A DNA stretch of 35,243 bases from Enorma massiliensis phI (lineage in GTDB: Bacteria > Actinomycetota > Coriobacteriia > Coriobacteriales > Coriobacteriaceae): positions 203,206-238,448 of the forward strand of contig NZ_HE978574.1 of NCBI RefSeq assembly GCF_000311845.1, read 5' to 3'. Made by a program: the position numbers and the translations under genes. The notes below the pieces were generated by a model, which worked only from the letters and a program-made list of their open reading frames with translations, searched no databases and had not been told where the DNA came from. Positions 15,711-24,535 of this stretch are shown here, piece by piece (the first letter of the stretch is position 1; each line of letters starts with the position of its first letter).

Positions 15711-16016
15711 ATGGGGCTCAAAGCTGAGGAGGCGCTCGACTTCGACTTCGAAGGGTTCCTTGGATACCTGCGCTCGAAGACCCGCGTATTCATGGATGTT
15801 GATGGTGACCAGTACTACATCACCCACACCGACGGATACTGGCGTGTGCAGGATTGTTCCAAGTTGAACGATAAGGGCCGTTTTACCGATTGCTCCGAGC
15901 TCGTGGCTACCATGCCGGAGATTATCGAGCTCCCGTGGCGCGATGGGAAAAGCATCCACGATTTGTTCCCTGGCGCAACATTCTATGAGTCGATTCAAGA
16001 AGGTTGGGAGAAATAG
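15711..16016 (+). CDS. hypothetical protein, 101 aa
   Basis: ATG 15711 has an excellent AAGGAGGA site 5 bases away, so this is a real gene. The acidic soluble protein reads like a small alpha/beta fold: DFDFEGFLGYLRSK, then FMDVDGDQYYITHTDGYWRVQDCSKL (two hairpin strands) and a C-terminal helix. It resembles the size and composition of immunity or substrate-binding adaptor proteins, but I recognise no family. It is monocistronic, with a strong terminator downstream. Confidence 0.75.
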   Translation: MGLKAEEALDFDFEGFLGYLRSKTRVFMDVDGDQYYITHTDGYWRVQDCSKLNDKGRFTDCSELVATMPEIIELPWRDGKSIHDLFPGATFYESIQEGWEK

Positions 16017-16084
16017 TAGCTGGTAATGCTGACTATTCGGCTCGCGGCATCGCAGGAAGGCAGGCCGCAGAGCCACCCCGCTAT

Positions 16085-16123
16085 GAGCCGCCGACGCATA
16101 CCCCGAGCGTCGGCGGCTCTTTT
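16085..16123 (+). terminator. rho-independent terminator
   Basis: A perfect 13-bp stem GAGCCGCCGACGC/GCGTCGGCGGCTC (16085-16097, 16107-16119) with a 9-nt loop is followed by TTTT. Confidence 0.92.
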
Positions 16124-16204
16124 GGTTTGAGGGTTGGACATGGCGCAAATTTGGCTAAAGATTGCCAACCTGGGGAGTTATTAAAAACTCCAAGTCGTGT
16201 ATCG

Positions 16205-16233
16205 TTGACTTTAATCCGAAATCGGACTAAAAT
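16205..16233 (+). promoter_or_regulatory. promoter with embedded operator of the MarR-ABC operon
   Basis: TTGACT (16205-16210), a 17-bp spacer and TAAAAT (16228-16233) make the best promoter in the window. Inside the spacer, the dyad TCCGA-AA-TCGGA (16215-16226), extended by TTA on the left (16211-16213) and TAA on the right, would place a bound dimer between -35 and -10. That is the classic position for MarR autorepression. The leader to the marR start is about 320 nt, unusually long. Confidence 0.75.
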
Positions 16234-16285
16234 TCCGTGCATTGTGAACGATGGGCTTCACGTTGGGCGGCCGGGCCTGCGGGCT

Positions 16286-16500
16286 GCAGGCCGGCGGACG
16301 CACGGCTGCTTGGAGAGGAGCGAGCATGCCTGCCTACGGCTTTCGGGCATGAGGCCGCTTCCGATCTGCGGCGGGCTCCGGGAAGTTGCCGAGCTGCTGC
16401 TTCCGGGCCGGCGCGGCACCCCCGCGTGGAGCGGAACGAGCATGCCCGCCCACAGCTTTCGGGCTTGCGAGCGCATACTCGCGTGCGGAACGGAGCATGT
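16286..16500 (+). repeat. imperfect direct repeats in the leader of the MarR-ABC operon
   Basis: Two about 65-bp segments, with GAGCATGCC starting at 16322 and 16438, align with a 116-bp period; a shorter third copy starts at 16493. Each of the first two can form a CATGCC(C)...(G)GGCATG-type hairpin around CTTTCGGG. Together they fill most of the 320-nt leader. Similar TTCGGGCATG sequence occurs in the hairpin at 20943-21044. They may be intergenic repeats, or a leader structure that controls the exporter. An open frame (16004-16570) crosses them but lacks a ribosome site. Confidence 0.5.
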
Positions 16501-16559
16501 CCAGCCCGACGCCCGAAGGTTCGTAGACGTACGGAAAACAGCGAGAGGAGGCTTGTGCC

Positions 16560-17069
16560 ATGGGAGATAGCCAGCATGTTAGCAAGCAGAGCCTTGCCGC
16601 GAGCTTGTCCGGCGTGGAGACGACTCCGCTTGCGCTCGACCTGCTCTACAACGAAGTCGACAAGCTCTACCATGCATATGCGCGCGGTTGCGGGCTCTCG
16701 GATTGCGCCTATTGGATGCTCTACGATATCGAGCGCGCTGGCGGAGAGCTGCCGCTTGCCCGGCTCACAGAGTCGTGGTCGTATAGCAAGCAGACCATCA
16801 ATTCGGCCCTTAAGGTGCTGCAGGAGCGTGGCCTCATAGCGCTGACGTTCATGGAAGGCAGCCGCAAGAGTAAGCTGGCGGCCTTCACCGAAGAGGGGCG
16901 CGCGTTTTCTGCCGAGCGCATCGTTCCCGCCATTCGCGCGGAGGAGCGTGCGTTCTCGTCGCTGACCGAGCAGGAGCGTTCCTTGCTGGTGCAGTTGGTG
17001 CGTCGCTATATCGATGCGCTTGAGCAGCAGATCTTGGCGTGCACGCCAGAAGCCTGCGTTCCCACCTAG
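16560..17069 (+). CDS. MarR-family transcriptional regulator
   Basis: The 169-aa protein starts at ATG 16560 behind GAGAGGAGG. Residues 40-140 form a winged helix: DCAYWMLYDIERAGG.LPLARLTESWSYSKQTINSALKVLQERGLIAL, then the wing with basic SRKSKLAAFTEEG. The end is a dimerisation helix pair. It is probably a ligand-responsive repressor of its own operon, which encodes the ABC exporter 103 bp downstream; the operator is likely the dyad in the promoter at 16205. Regulation of a multidrug-type exporter by a cis MarR protein is common. Confidence 0.9.
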   Translation: MGDSQHVSKQSLAASLSGVETTPLALDLLYNEVDKLYHAYARGCGLSDCAYWMLYDIERAGGELPLARLTESWSYSKQTINSALKVLQERGLIALTFMEGSRKSKLAAFTEEGRAFSAERIVPAIRAEERAFSSLTEQERSLLVQLVRRYIDALEQQILACTPEACVPT

Positions 17070-17172
17070 CGCCATGCACTCCTAGGGCGCGCAGACGCCA
17101 CGATGCGGATGCATTTCAAGCGTCCGTTCCTTCTTTGACCTTATGCTATTCCAAGGAAAAGGAGCCTTGCGT

Positions 17173-19065
17173 ATGCGCACGTTGCTGCGTTTCCTCAAAC
17201 CATATCGTCTGCAAGTAGCGGGGGTGCTTGGAGCGCTCGCCCTTAACCTGCTGGGCGTGCTGCTGGTGCCCACGATCCTTGCCAACATGATCAACATCGG
17301 CGTCTCCTCGAGAGATTTCGATTACCTGGTTCAGCAAGGGCTTGTCATGCTCGTTGCGGCGCTCATCTCGGGCGGCGGAGCATTTGCAAACAACTACCTC
17401 TGCGCCGATCTTGCCACCAAGGTTGGCCGCGACATTCGCACTGCGGTCTATGACGCGTCGCTCGCGTTCTCGGGTGGCGACTTCGAGCAGTTTGGTACGG
17501 GCTCGATGATCACGCGCACGCTTGGCGACGTGAACGTCATTCAAACCGCGCTCAGCATGAGCATCCAGATGATCCTTCCCGTGCCGTTTGCAGCGGTAAT
17601 CGGCGTGGTGCTGGCATGCAGCATCGACATGCAGATGGGCCTGCTGCTTGCCGGGTTCATCGCGGTGGTCGCGGTGATCGCTGTCGTGAGCGTGAAAAAG
17701 GCCGCTCGCATCTTCCAGCGCCTCCAGCGCTTCATCGACCGCATGAACGTGCGCCTGCGCGAAAGCATCACGGGCGTGCGCGTGATTCGCGCCTTTGGCA
17801 AGGAGGCGGCTGAGCGGGAAAGCCTCGACGATGCTTTCGGCACCTATGCGAGCAGCGCCATCAAGGTCAACTGGATTTTTGCCACGCTCGATTGCTCGGC
17901 GTTCTTCGTGATGAATCTGGCTGAGGTCTCGATTTTGTGGCTCGGCGGCAATCGCGTGGGCGCGCATGCTATGCAGATCGCTTCGATTTCTGCGTGCATC
18001 GAGTATGCGATGCTCATCCTGTTCTTCATCATGATGGCGCAGATTTGCATGCTCACCTTGCCGCGCGCTCTCGTGTGCCTGGAGCGTTGCCGCGAGGTTA
18101 TCGAATGCGAACCGTCCATCAAGGACGCCGCGCCGCTGGAGGCCGCCGCGCATGACGGGGCCGCAGGGCCGGAGCGCTCCCTCGCTTCGTTCGAGGCACA
18201 CGAGGCGGGCGCAGGAGCCGAGGCCTTGCCAAGTGGCCATGCCCGCACCGACAGGCCGGACGTGGTGGCGCATTTCGGTAACGTGTCGTTCCGTTTTGCC
18301 GATGCGAGCGAAGATACGCTGCATCACCTCAACTTCTACCTGAGGCGCGGCACGACGACGGCGATCATCGGACAGACGGGCTCGGGCAAGTCGACCATCG
18401 CCAAGCTCATGCTGCGCTTCCATGATGTGACGGATGGCGAGCTGACCGTGTGCGGCAGCGACGTGCGCACCATCACCCAACAGGAGCTCCGCGACCACAT
18501 CTCGTATGTGCCGCAGAAAGCTTGGCTCTTCAGCGGAACCATCGCGGACAACCTACGCGACGGCAAGGCGGATGCTTCGGATGAAGAGCTGTGGCATGCG
18601 CTCGACGTGGCGCAGTCCGGCTTCGTGCGCGAGCTGCCCGACGGCCTCCAGAGCCGCGTGGCCCAGGGAGGAACCAATTTCTCGGGCGGTCAGCGCCAGC
18701 GCCTCTCCATCGCGCGTGCGCTCGTGCGCCCGGCCGACCTTTACATCTTCGACGATTCGTTCAGCGCGCTGGACTTCAAGACAGACGCGGCGCTGCGTCA
18801 CGCGCTCCAGACGGAGGTTGCCGACGCCGCGGTGCTCATTATCGCGCAGCGCATCAACACGATTCTTACCGCCGACCAGATCATCGTGCTCAAAGACGGC
18901 TGCATCCAGGGCTTGGGCACGCACGAGGAGCTTATGCGCAGCTGTACGGCCTATCAGGAGATTGCGCGCTCGCAGCTGCGCGAGGAGGAGCTTGCAGAGC
19001 TGACGGGAGAGGACCGCGAGCAGGTGCCCGCCGCAGATGGTGCAGCGATGAAGGGAGGTGAGTAG
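17173..19065 (+). CDS. ABC exporter subunit with degenerate ATP site (heterodimer half 1)
   Basis: ATG 17173 has AAAGGAG 8 bases upstream; an ATG at 17143 has none. The 630-aa protein has a six-helix type I exporter domain (about 1-310), an Ala/Glu-rich linker (about 320-360) and a nucleotide-binding domain. Walker A is GQTGSGKST (about 399) and the signature is the canonical FSGGQRQ (about 502). Walker B reads YIFDDS, with Asp in place of the catalytic Glu, and the H-loop reads IIAQR, with Gln in place of His. These changes mark the degenerate half of heterodimeric exporters such as TM287/288, BmrCD and LmrCD. The partner starts two bases after the stop. Likely substrate: drugs or lipids; not determinable. 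Confidence 0.93.
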   Translation: MRTLLRFLKPYRLQVAGVLGALALNLLGVLLVPTILANMINIGVSSRDFDYLVQQGLVMLVAALISGGGAFANNYLCADLATKVGRDIRTAVYDASLAFSGGDFEQFGTGSMITRTLGDVNVIQTALSMSIQMILPVPFAAVIGVVLACSIDMQMGLLLAGFIAVVAVIAVVSVKKAARIFQRLQRFIDRMNVRLRESITGVRVIRAFGKEAAERESLDDAFGTYASSAIKVNWIFATLDCSAFFVMNLAEVSILWLGGNRVGAHAMQIASISACIEYAMLILFFIMMAQICMLTLPRALVCLERCREVIECEPSIKDAAPLEAAAHDGAAGPERSLASFEAHEAGAGAEALPSGHARTDRPDVVAHFGNVSFRFADASEDTLHHLNFYLRRGTTTAIIGQTGSGKSTIAKLMLRFHDVTDGELTVCGSDVRTITQQELRDHISYVPQKAWLFSGTIADNLRDGKADASDEELWHALDVAQSGFVRELPDGLQSRVAQGGTNFSGGQRQRLSIARALVRPADLYIFDDSFSALDFKTDAALRHALQTEVADAAVLIIAQRINTILTADQIIVLKDGCIQGLGTHEELMRSCTAYQEIARSQLREEELAELTGEDREQVPAADGAAMKGGE

Positions 19066-19067
19066 CC

Positions 19068-20927
19068 ATGACAGAGGAGAAGAACCTGACCAACAGCCAG
19101 GCGGCGCAGGGGAGCGCGCCCGAGCCCACACGAGATGAGGAGCAAGAGCTTGAGGTGCCGCGCGATGCCTTTGGCGTGGTGCGCCGGCTTTGGAAGACGT
19201 CGCGCCGCGAGCACTGGCGCTTTGCCGTGGTGCTCGTCTGCGTTCTTTGCTACACCGTGGCGCAGATCGCCGCCCCCGCATACAGCGCGCATGTCATCGA
19301 CCTGCTTTGGACCGAGATCCAGGCCAGCTTCGCCGAGGGCCGCGGCTTCACGATCGGCTGGGACACCGGCGGCCGCGAGATCCTTGTTTACCTGGGTATC
19401 TGGACGGCAGCCTGGGGGTTCTACACCATTCAGAGCTTCACCATGGCGAGCTTTGCGGAGCGCCTTAACCTCACGTTACGCCAAGAGCTCGCCCAGAAGC
19501 TCAACGTGCTGCCCCTCAAGTTCTACGACGCCAACAAGCCCGGCGACATCATGAGCCGCGCGACGAACGACCTGGACAAGGTCTCCGAGGTCATGCAGCG
19601 CGGTTTGCTCTCGATGATGGTCTCGGTTGGCTCGGTTATCGGCGCAATCATCATGATGCTGCGCTACAATTGGGTGCTCACGGCGATCTTCGCAGCGTTT
19701 GCAGCCGCCTCCATCCTCATGACGCGTTCCGTATCCAAGCGCACGCTGGTGCTTGCTTCCGAGCAGCAGCGCGCGGTTGGCCTGCTTACCGGCCACGTTG
19801 AAGAGGCATACTCCGGGCGCATCGTCATCAAGGCGTTCAATCGCGAGCAGGCCAGCTCGGCGCGCATCCACGAGGCGGCGCAGGAACTCGCCAATGCCAT
19901 GCGCAAGACGGATTTCATGACCAACGTGGTGGCGCCCATGGTGCGGTTCTTGGTGCGGCTCTCGCAGGTCATCCTAGCGCTCGTTGGTTGCGGCTTCCTC
20001 ATGCGCGGCCAGCTCACCATCGGTCGCTTGCAGGCGTTCTTCCAGTACGTCAACACGGCGGCCGAGCCGCTCACCCAGTTCTCGCTCACGATGAACCAGC
20101 TGCAGAGCGCGCTGGCGGCGGTGGAGCGCGTCTACGATATTCTCGATGAGGAGGAGATTGAGCCCGACCCGAAGGTGCCCGCCGCCGTTCCGCAGCCCGT
20201 GCGCGGCCGTATCGCCTTCGAGCACGTTCGCTTTGGCTATAACCCGGAGCAGCCGCTCATGCACGACGTAAGCTTCGTAGCGGAGCCGGGCCAGAAGGTG
20301 GCCATCGTGGGTGCCACCGGCGCTGGAAAGACGACGCTCATCAACCTGCTTATGCGCTTCTACGAGATCGACGGCGGCCGCATCACGCTCGATGGGGTGG
20401 ACACGCATGCCATGACGCGCGCCGACCTGCGCCGAAACTTCGGCATGGTGCTGCAGGATGCGTGGCTGCGCGAGGGCACGATTGCCGAGAACATCGCGTA
20501 TGGCTGCCCCGGCGCCTCGCGCGAGGAGATTATCCAGGCGGCAAAGACCGCGCAGGTTGACTTCTTCGTGCGCACGATGCCGCATGGCTACGACACGCGG
20601 CTCGCTAACGACGCCGAGAGCATCAGCCAGGGCCAGCGCCAGCTGCTCACGATTGCACGTGTGCTGCTTGCCAATCCGGCGATTCTCATCTTGGACGAGG
20701 CGACCTCGAGTGTGGACACCCGCACGGAAAAAGCCATCGTGCAGGCCATGGAGGCGCTCACGCAGGGGCGCACGAGCTTCGTGATCGCGCACCGGCTTTC
20801 CACCATCGTGGATTCGGACCTCATCTTGGTGATGGATCACGGAACCATCATCGAGCAGGGCACGCACGAAGAGCTGCTCGCCGCCGGCGGCGCGTATGCG
20901 GAGCTCTACAACGCCCAGTTTGCGTAG
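19068..20927 (+). CDS. ABC exporter subunit with consensus Walker B (heterodimer half 2)
   Basis: ATG 19068 follows GGGAGGTGAG that lies inside the end of the previous gene, so translation is coupled. The 619-aa protein has a hydrophilic N-terminal 40 residues, six transmembrane helices (about 50-340) and a nucleotide-binding domain. Walker A is GATGAGKTT (about 412), Walker B is the canonical ILILDEATSSVD and the H-loop is VIAHRLSTI. Its signature is SISQGQRQ instead of LSGGQ. The degenerate signature faces the degenerate Walker B of the first subunit, so each composite site is consistent: one inactive and one active. A heterodimer in the membrane is expected. Confidence 0.94.
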   Translation: MTEEKNLTNSQAAQGSAPEPTRDEEQELEVPRDAFGVVRRLWKTSRREHWRFAVVLVCVLCYTVAQIAAPAYSAHVIDLLWTEIQASFAEGRGFTIGWDTGGREILVYLGIWTAAWGFYTIQSFTMASFAERLNLTLRQELAQKLNVLPLKFYDANKPGDIMSRATNDLDKVSEVMQRGLLSMMVSVGSVIGAIIMMLRYNWVLTAIFAAFAAASILMTRSVSKRTLVLASEQQRAVGLLTGHVEEAYSGRIVIKAFNREQASSARIHEAAQELANAMRKTDFMTNVVAPMVRFLVRLSQVILALVGCGFLMRGQLTIGRLQAFFQYVNTAAEPLTQFSLTMNQLQSALAAVERVYDILDEEEIEPDPKVPAAVPQPVRGRIAFEHVRFGYNPEQPLMHDVSFVAEPGQKVAIVGATGAGKTTLINLLMRFYEIDGGRITLDGVDTHAMTRADLRRNFGMVLQDAWLREGTIAENIAYGCPGASREEIIQAAKTAQVDFFVRTMPHGYDTRLANDAESISQGQRQLLTIARVLLANPAILILDEATSSVDTRTEKAIVQAMEALTQGRTSFVIAHRLSTIVDSDLILVMDHGTIIEQGTHEELLAAGGAYAELYNAQFA

Positions 20928-20942
20928 GTTTTTCGACCCGGC

Positions 20943-21044
20943 CGGCCCGCCGTAGCACCCAACCTCGCCCCTCAAGCCTTCGGGCATGGCCCTAAGGCCT
21001 ATGCCCTCGGCTTTCGGCGCGGCCTTGGGCACTACAGCGGGCCG
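20943..21044. terminator. about 100-bp imperfect hairpin between convergent genes
   Basis: CGGCCCGCCGTAG (20943-20955) pairs with CTACAGCGGGCCG (21032-21044), one mismatch. Inside it AAGCC..GGGCAT pairs with ATGCCC..GGCTT around CCCTAAGG. It lies in the 239-bp gap between the ABC operon (plus) and the esterase genes (minus). There is no T-run of note, so it may be a bidirectional stop or an intergenic repeat. It shares TTCGGGCATG with the MarR leader repeats. Confidence 0.5.
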
Positions 21045-21166
21045 TTGCCGTGATAGGAGGCAATCTTCGGGTGGTATTTACGCAGCTAGACAGTAAATTC
21101 TTCCTGCGAGTGCGAAAAACCGCCCGAAGATGGAAACCCTCAGCGGGACGCCGCCGCCCCGCCCCG

Positions 21167-22063
21167 CTACAGGTTGCTCGGATCTTCTCCGGTCATGGGG
21201 ATGGGCTTGCCGGGCGCGCGCAGGCTCGTCAGGGCGGTGTAATCGCCGCCGGCGGTGGTGGGGCGCATCTCGCCCGGGGCGAACCAATCGAGCGCGCAGT
21301 CGATCCATGCGTTCCAGAACGGCCACTCGTGCCCGCCGATGCCCGGCTCCCAGTACGTCACGTCGAAGCCGGTGTCGCGCAGGAGCTTGACCACCTCGCG
21401 GTTGTTCTCGCACAGGTTGTCATGCAGGCCGCACGCCACGTAGAAGTTGGGTTTGGGCAGCTCGGGCTCGCTCTCGAACCGCTCGGCCAGCGCTACGTAA
21501 TCCTTTTCCGTGCCAATGACCGTGTCAAGGTCGCCGAAGAACCGCTCGTAGTACTTGCGCTTGCGCGGCGAGTGCGAGTCGACGGCGTCGAGGATGCGGT
21601 CGCGCATGAAGGCGCCCGAAAGCATGATGATGCTGCCGAAGCGGTCGGGTCGAAGCATGCCGTTGATGAGCGCCGTATACGCGCCGATGGAGATACCGGC
21701 CAGCGCCGTGTCCTCGCGCTTGGAGGAGAGGGGGAAGAGCTGCCGCGTAATGGTGATGAGCTCTTCGCTGATGAACTTGCCGTGCCACTCGTTGATTTCG
21801 GGCTTATTGAGGTAGAGGCCGTCTTCGCCGGAAGGCATGATGAGCGCCACATCGCGAGCCTCGGCCGTCTCGACCACATGCGTCTTGTCGATCCAGTCGA
21901 CGTCTTGGCCGAAGAGCCCGTGAAGCAGATAGACGGTCCGATACGGGCCGCGGCGCTTCTTGGCGCGCTTGTCGCCGTCCATCTTGTCGACGGGGATCAC
22001 GGCGGTAAGCACAACGTTGCGCTTGAGGTACTCGGAGTAGAAATCGACGCGGAGCAGTGCCAT
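21167..22063 (-). CDS. esterase D/acetyl-esterase-like alpha/beta hydrolase (copy 1)
   Basis: ATG 22063 follows AAGGGAG. The 298-aa protein belongs to the putative esterase (S-formylglutathione hydrolase/antigen 85-like) group. It carries LLHGLFGQDVDW as the oxyanion loop, the nucleophile in GISIGAY (Ser near 122), an Asp in the GLHD segment and the catalytic His in GGHEW. There is no signal peptide, so it acts in the cytoplasm on small carboxyl esters; the substrate is unknown. It lies 29 bp after a paralogue, forming a two-gene operon. The C-terminal 25 residues after DWFAPGE are extra to the paralogue. Confidence 0.88.
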   Translation of the reverse strand: MALLRVDFYSEYLKRNVVLTAVIPVDKMDGDKRAKKRRGPYRTVYLLHGLFGQDVDWIDKTHVVETAEARDVALIMPSGEDGLYLNKPEINEWHGKFISEELITITRQLFPLSSKREDTALAGISIGAYTALINGMLRPDRFGSIIMLSGAFMRDRILDAVDSHSPRKRKYYERFFGDLDTVIGTEKDYVALAERFESEPELPKPNFYVACGLHDNLCENNREVVKLLRDTGFDVTYWEPGIGGHEWPFWNAWIDCALDWFAPGEMRPTTAGGDYTALTSLRAPGKPIPMTGEDPSNL

Positions 22064-22092
22064 CTCAATCTCCCTTCGTGCGGGCGTCGAGC

Positions 22093-22929
22093 CTAACGAG
22101 GCAGCCAGTCGAGCGCCTGGGGCAGCGCGGTGTTCCAGAAGGTCCAGTCGTGGCCGCCGGGCATCTCGCGCTGCTCAACTTCTATGCCGGTGCCTCGCAG
22201 GCGCTCGGCAAGTGCGCGATTGGGTTCGGCGAGCGGGTCATTCGACCCCCACGCCATGAAGACGCGCGGCCTGGGGCGGTCGCAATAGACCACGTCGGCG
22301 GCCAGACGGCGTGGGTCCTTGTCGCTATCGATGACCTGGGTTAGGTCGCCAAAGGTGGATTCCAGGAAGTTGCGGCTCAGGAAGAAGACGTCGTCGTTGA
22401 TGAGGCGGTCGAAGTCTCCCAAGATCATGGCGGAGGAAAGAGCGATGATGCCGCCGAAGTTCTCGGCATACTTGAAGCCGTTCCGGAGCGCACCGTACGC
22501 CCCCATGGAGATGCCGCCGATGAACGTGTCCTCGCGGCGCCGCGAGATGGGGAACATGCGGCGGGCGGCTTCGACGAGCTCGAGCCCCACATAGCGACCG
22601 TAATAATTGTGGGTCTCGGGATGGTCGAGGTAGAACGCGTTGTAGCCGGACGGCATGATGACCGCGAGGCCGCGTTCCTCGGCGAATGTGCGGATGCGCG
22701 TTTCGGACATGAAGTCCGTATGGTTGCCGGAGATGCCATGAAGCAGAAAGAGCGCTTTGAACGGCGGCTTCTCTGCGGGCATGGGCGTGCGGTCCCACGA
22801 TGCGGGGTCTTGACGGCGCATATAGTCGAACCCCATGGCGTCGCCGGGGCAATCGGTGGGGAGAATCACGTCAAGCGTGGTGGTGCGCATGAGCGAGGTG
22901 GAGTAGAAATCTACGCTAAGGCGAGCCAT
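22093..22929 (-). CDS. esterase D/acetyl-esterase-like alpha/beta hydrolase (copy 2)
   Basis: I place the start at ATG 22929, with AGAGGAGG upstream; an earlier in-frame ATG (22983) has no site. The 278-aa protein has the same plan as its neighbour: LLHGISGNHTDF, nucleophile GISMGAY (Ser near 138), an Asp in GSNDPLAEPN and His in GGHDW. It shares the ARLSVDFYS.SL.R start with MALLRVDFYSEYLKR of copy 1, so the pair arose by tandem duplication. It is the promoter-proximal gene. Substrate unknown. Confidence 0.88.
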   Translation of the reverse strand: MARLSVDFYSTSLMRTTTLDVILPTDCPGDAMGFDYMRRQDPASWDRTPMPAEKPPFKALFLLHGISGNHTDFMSETRIRTFAEERGLAVIMPSGYNAFYLDHPETHNYYGRYVGLELVEAARRMFPISRRREDTFIGGISMGAYGALRNGFKYAENFGGIIALSSAMILGDFDRLINDDVFFLSRNFLESTFGDLTQVIDSDKDPRRLAADVVYCDRPRPRVFMAWGSNDPLAEPNRALAERLRGTGIEVEQREMPGGHDWTFWNTALPQALDWLPR

Positions 22930-23068
22930 GCAGCCTCCTCTTACGTGCTGGCTGCCCCGGTTTGCGGGGCGTGCTGACAACAAACTCGATATCGTCAGTA
23001 TACTGCGCCCGGCCGCTTGCTTTTCGCGGATGTGCCATTTGGGCGAACGTTCCGGCCAGCGGCTGGGC

Positions 23069-23189
23069 GCCTTCGACCGGCGCGGGGGCCGGGGCCCTTG
23101 GCCGGCGCTGGGGCCGCTGCCCTCGATCGGCGCTGGGGCCGGGGCCCTTGGCCGGTGCGGCCGCTGCCCTCGATCGGCGCTGGGGCCGG
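23069..23189. repeat. GC-rich minisatellite, about 2.5 copies
   Basis: A 30-bp core starting GCCGCTGCCCTCGATCGGCG occurs at 23113-23142 and 23160-23189 (period 47). A related segment from 23069 is about 51 bp before the first. The units are almost only G and C, and include GGGGCCGGGGCCC-type self-complementary stretches. It fills the gap between the esterase promoter and the end of the membrane-protein gene. Confidence 0.65.
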
Positions 23190-23208
23190 TTCGCTTTGCC
23201 CGGCTTGT

Positions 23209-24420
23209 TCAGCCCCGCATGATTTCCACGGTTTTGTCGATACTTTCGATGAGCAGGTCCGCCGGCGACAGGTCTTTTCTCATAACGGACGTGTCGATAA
23301 AGGGGCGGCGCATGCAGAAGTCGATGGCCTGCCGGGCATGGGGCGAATCGAGAACCCTGGCGTATCCACTGCTCATGAGGCAATCGGCGACATCGCCGGC
23401 AAGGTCGTGGCGGCCCATGGCGAGAAGCGTCGCCAGAAGGCGCGTTGCCTCGTTGGGCGAGAGGCGGCCTGGAAGCGCGATGGCCCCACGGCTGAGGCAC
23501 TCCGCCCAGCGAACGTTGGCATGTCCTTGGGCGAGCACGCGAGCGCCTTCGGGCGTGAGCCGGGTTCCAAGGTCTACCAGCATCGCGCGCCCCAGCATGA
23601 CGGCGATCATCATGACGCACGCTACAGCCGAGCCCGCTGTTCCAGGCTCGAGGAGTGCGACCGCCGGTCCGAACAGGCACCAGAGGCAGGTGAACACCGT
23701 GACGGGCCAGCTAAAGACGATACGGTAGAGCGCCCCCGGCCGCCGCGTAAGCCCAAGCGCGACGAGGTCGTCTGCCATCAGAACGAGAAATGATCCAAGG
23801 GGGCGGTAGGCGTCGGAAGCGCGGCTATAGAGCTCCTCAAGGTTCGAGCGAGAGGCCTGGGGAGGCATGACGAGCCTGAGCGCGTCGGCATCGTATTGCT
23901 GCTCGCTACCGGAGCGCGCCCGCGCGCGGTTGTCGGAGGCACTCGCGCCGCGCGCCTCCTGGCTTGGGCACGTGAGCCAAAGGTGGGCGCCGAAGGCGTG
24001 AACGCGCTCGTCGCGCACGGCTTTTCGGCGTCGGCGGCGCCTGTGATTCTCGGTGACGACGGGTCCCTCTTCGCCGTCTTCCAACAAGGTCGATTCCGCA
24101 TCCGCAGTTCCGCGGGGCGCCTTGCCCTCGAATCTGACCTCCCCGCGCCCAATCATGGCCACGACGGCACCGAGCGCCGTTTCGTAGGCGTTGCTCTCAT
24201 TGCCCCTGCTTGTCTCGTCGTGGCATCGCAGCGCGCCAAGGAGTACGGGGTGCAGATTGGGGGCGGTTGGAGTCGCATCGATGTCGGCTGGAAGCGGGAC
24301 GGCGCGTGCCCGGGCGCGCCGGTCGGAAATGACGCAGAGGAGCAGGTAGGCCACGGGAACGCCCCACGCGATGGCAAGGCCGATAAGCATGGCGGCAAGT
24401 TGATCGATTGAAGGGATCAT
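23209..24420 (-). CDS. membrane protein, DUF2207-like
   Basis: The 403-aa protein has an N-terminal membrane helix (residues 8-32) and a cytoplasmic stretch whose segment PNLHPVLLGALR.....ETALGAVVAMIGRGEVRF resembles the 'no reducing gap' core of DUF2207 proteins. A basic Arg cluster (RRRRRR near 130) follows, then two further membrane helices at about 232-253 and 263-283, and a C-terminal cytoplasmic region (PEGARVLAQ.. onward). No catalytic motif is seen. It has no N-terminal extracytoplasmic domain, unlike full DUF2207 proteins. The assignment is tentative; it is certainly a real gene by its composition and frame. Confidence 0.65.
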   Translation of the reverse strand: MIPSIDQLAAMLIGLAIAWGVPVAYLLLCVISDRRARARAVPLPADIDATPTAPNLHPVLLGALRCHDETSRGNESNAYETALGAVVAMIGRGEVRFEGKAPRGTADAESTLLEDGEEGPVVTENHRRRRRRKAVRDERVHAFGAHLWLTCPSQEARGASASDNRARARSGSEQQYDADALRLVMPPQASRSNLEELYSRASDAYRPLGSFLVLMADDLVALGLTRRPGALYRIVFSWPVTVFTCLWCLFGPAVALLEPGTAGSAVACVMMIAVMLGRAMLVDLGTRLTPEGARVLAQGHANVRWAECLSRGAIALPGRLSPNEATRLLATLLAMGRHDLAGDVADCLMSSGYARVLDSPHARQAIDFCMRRPFIDTSVMRKDLSPADLLIESIDKTVEIMRG

Positions 24421-24535
24421 GAGCTGGGCTTCCTGTTTAGCTTCTCAGATATCCCCCAGTGTAGGCCACGCTTCGCAGCAAGCTGGGCCTTTGGCGAAGT
24501 CCTTACCAAGCGCTTACGGCGTGCGGCGGAGGAGC

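Noticed and set aside
16004-16570. 188-codon gene overlapping the MarR promoter
   Set aside because: It has no ribosome site, overlaps a strong terminator and promoter, and is Pro/Arg/Cys-rich with low complexity.
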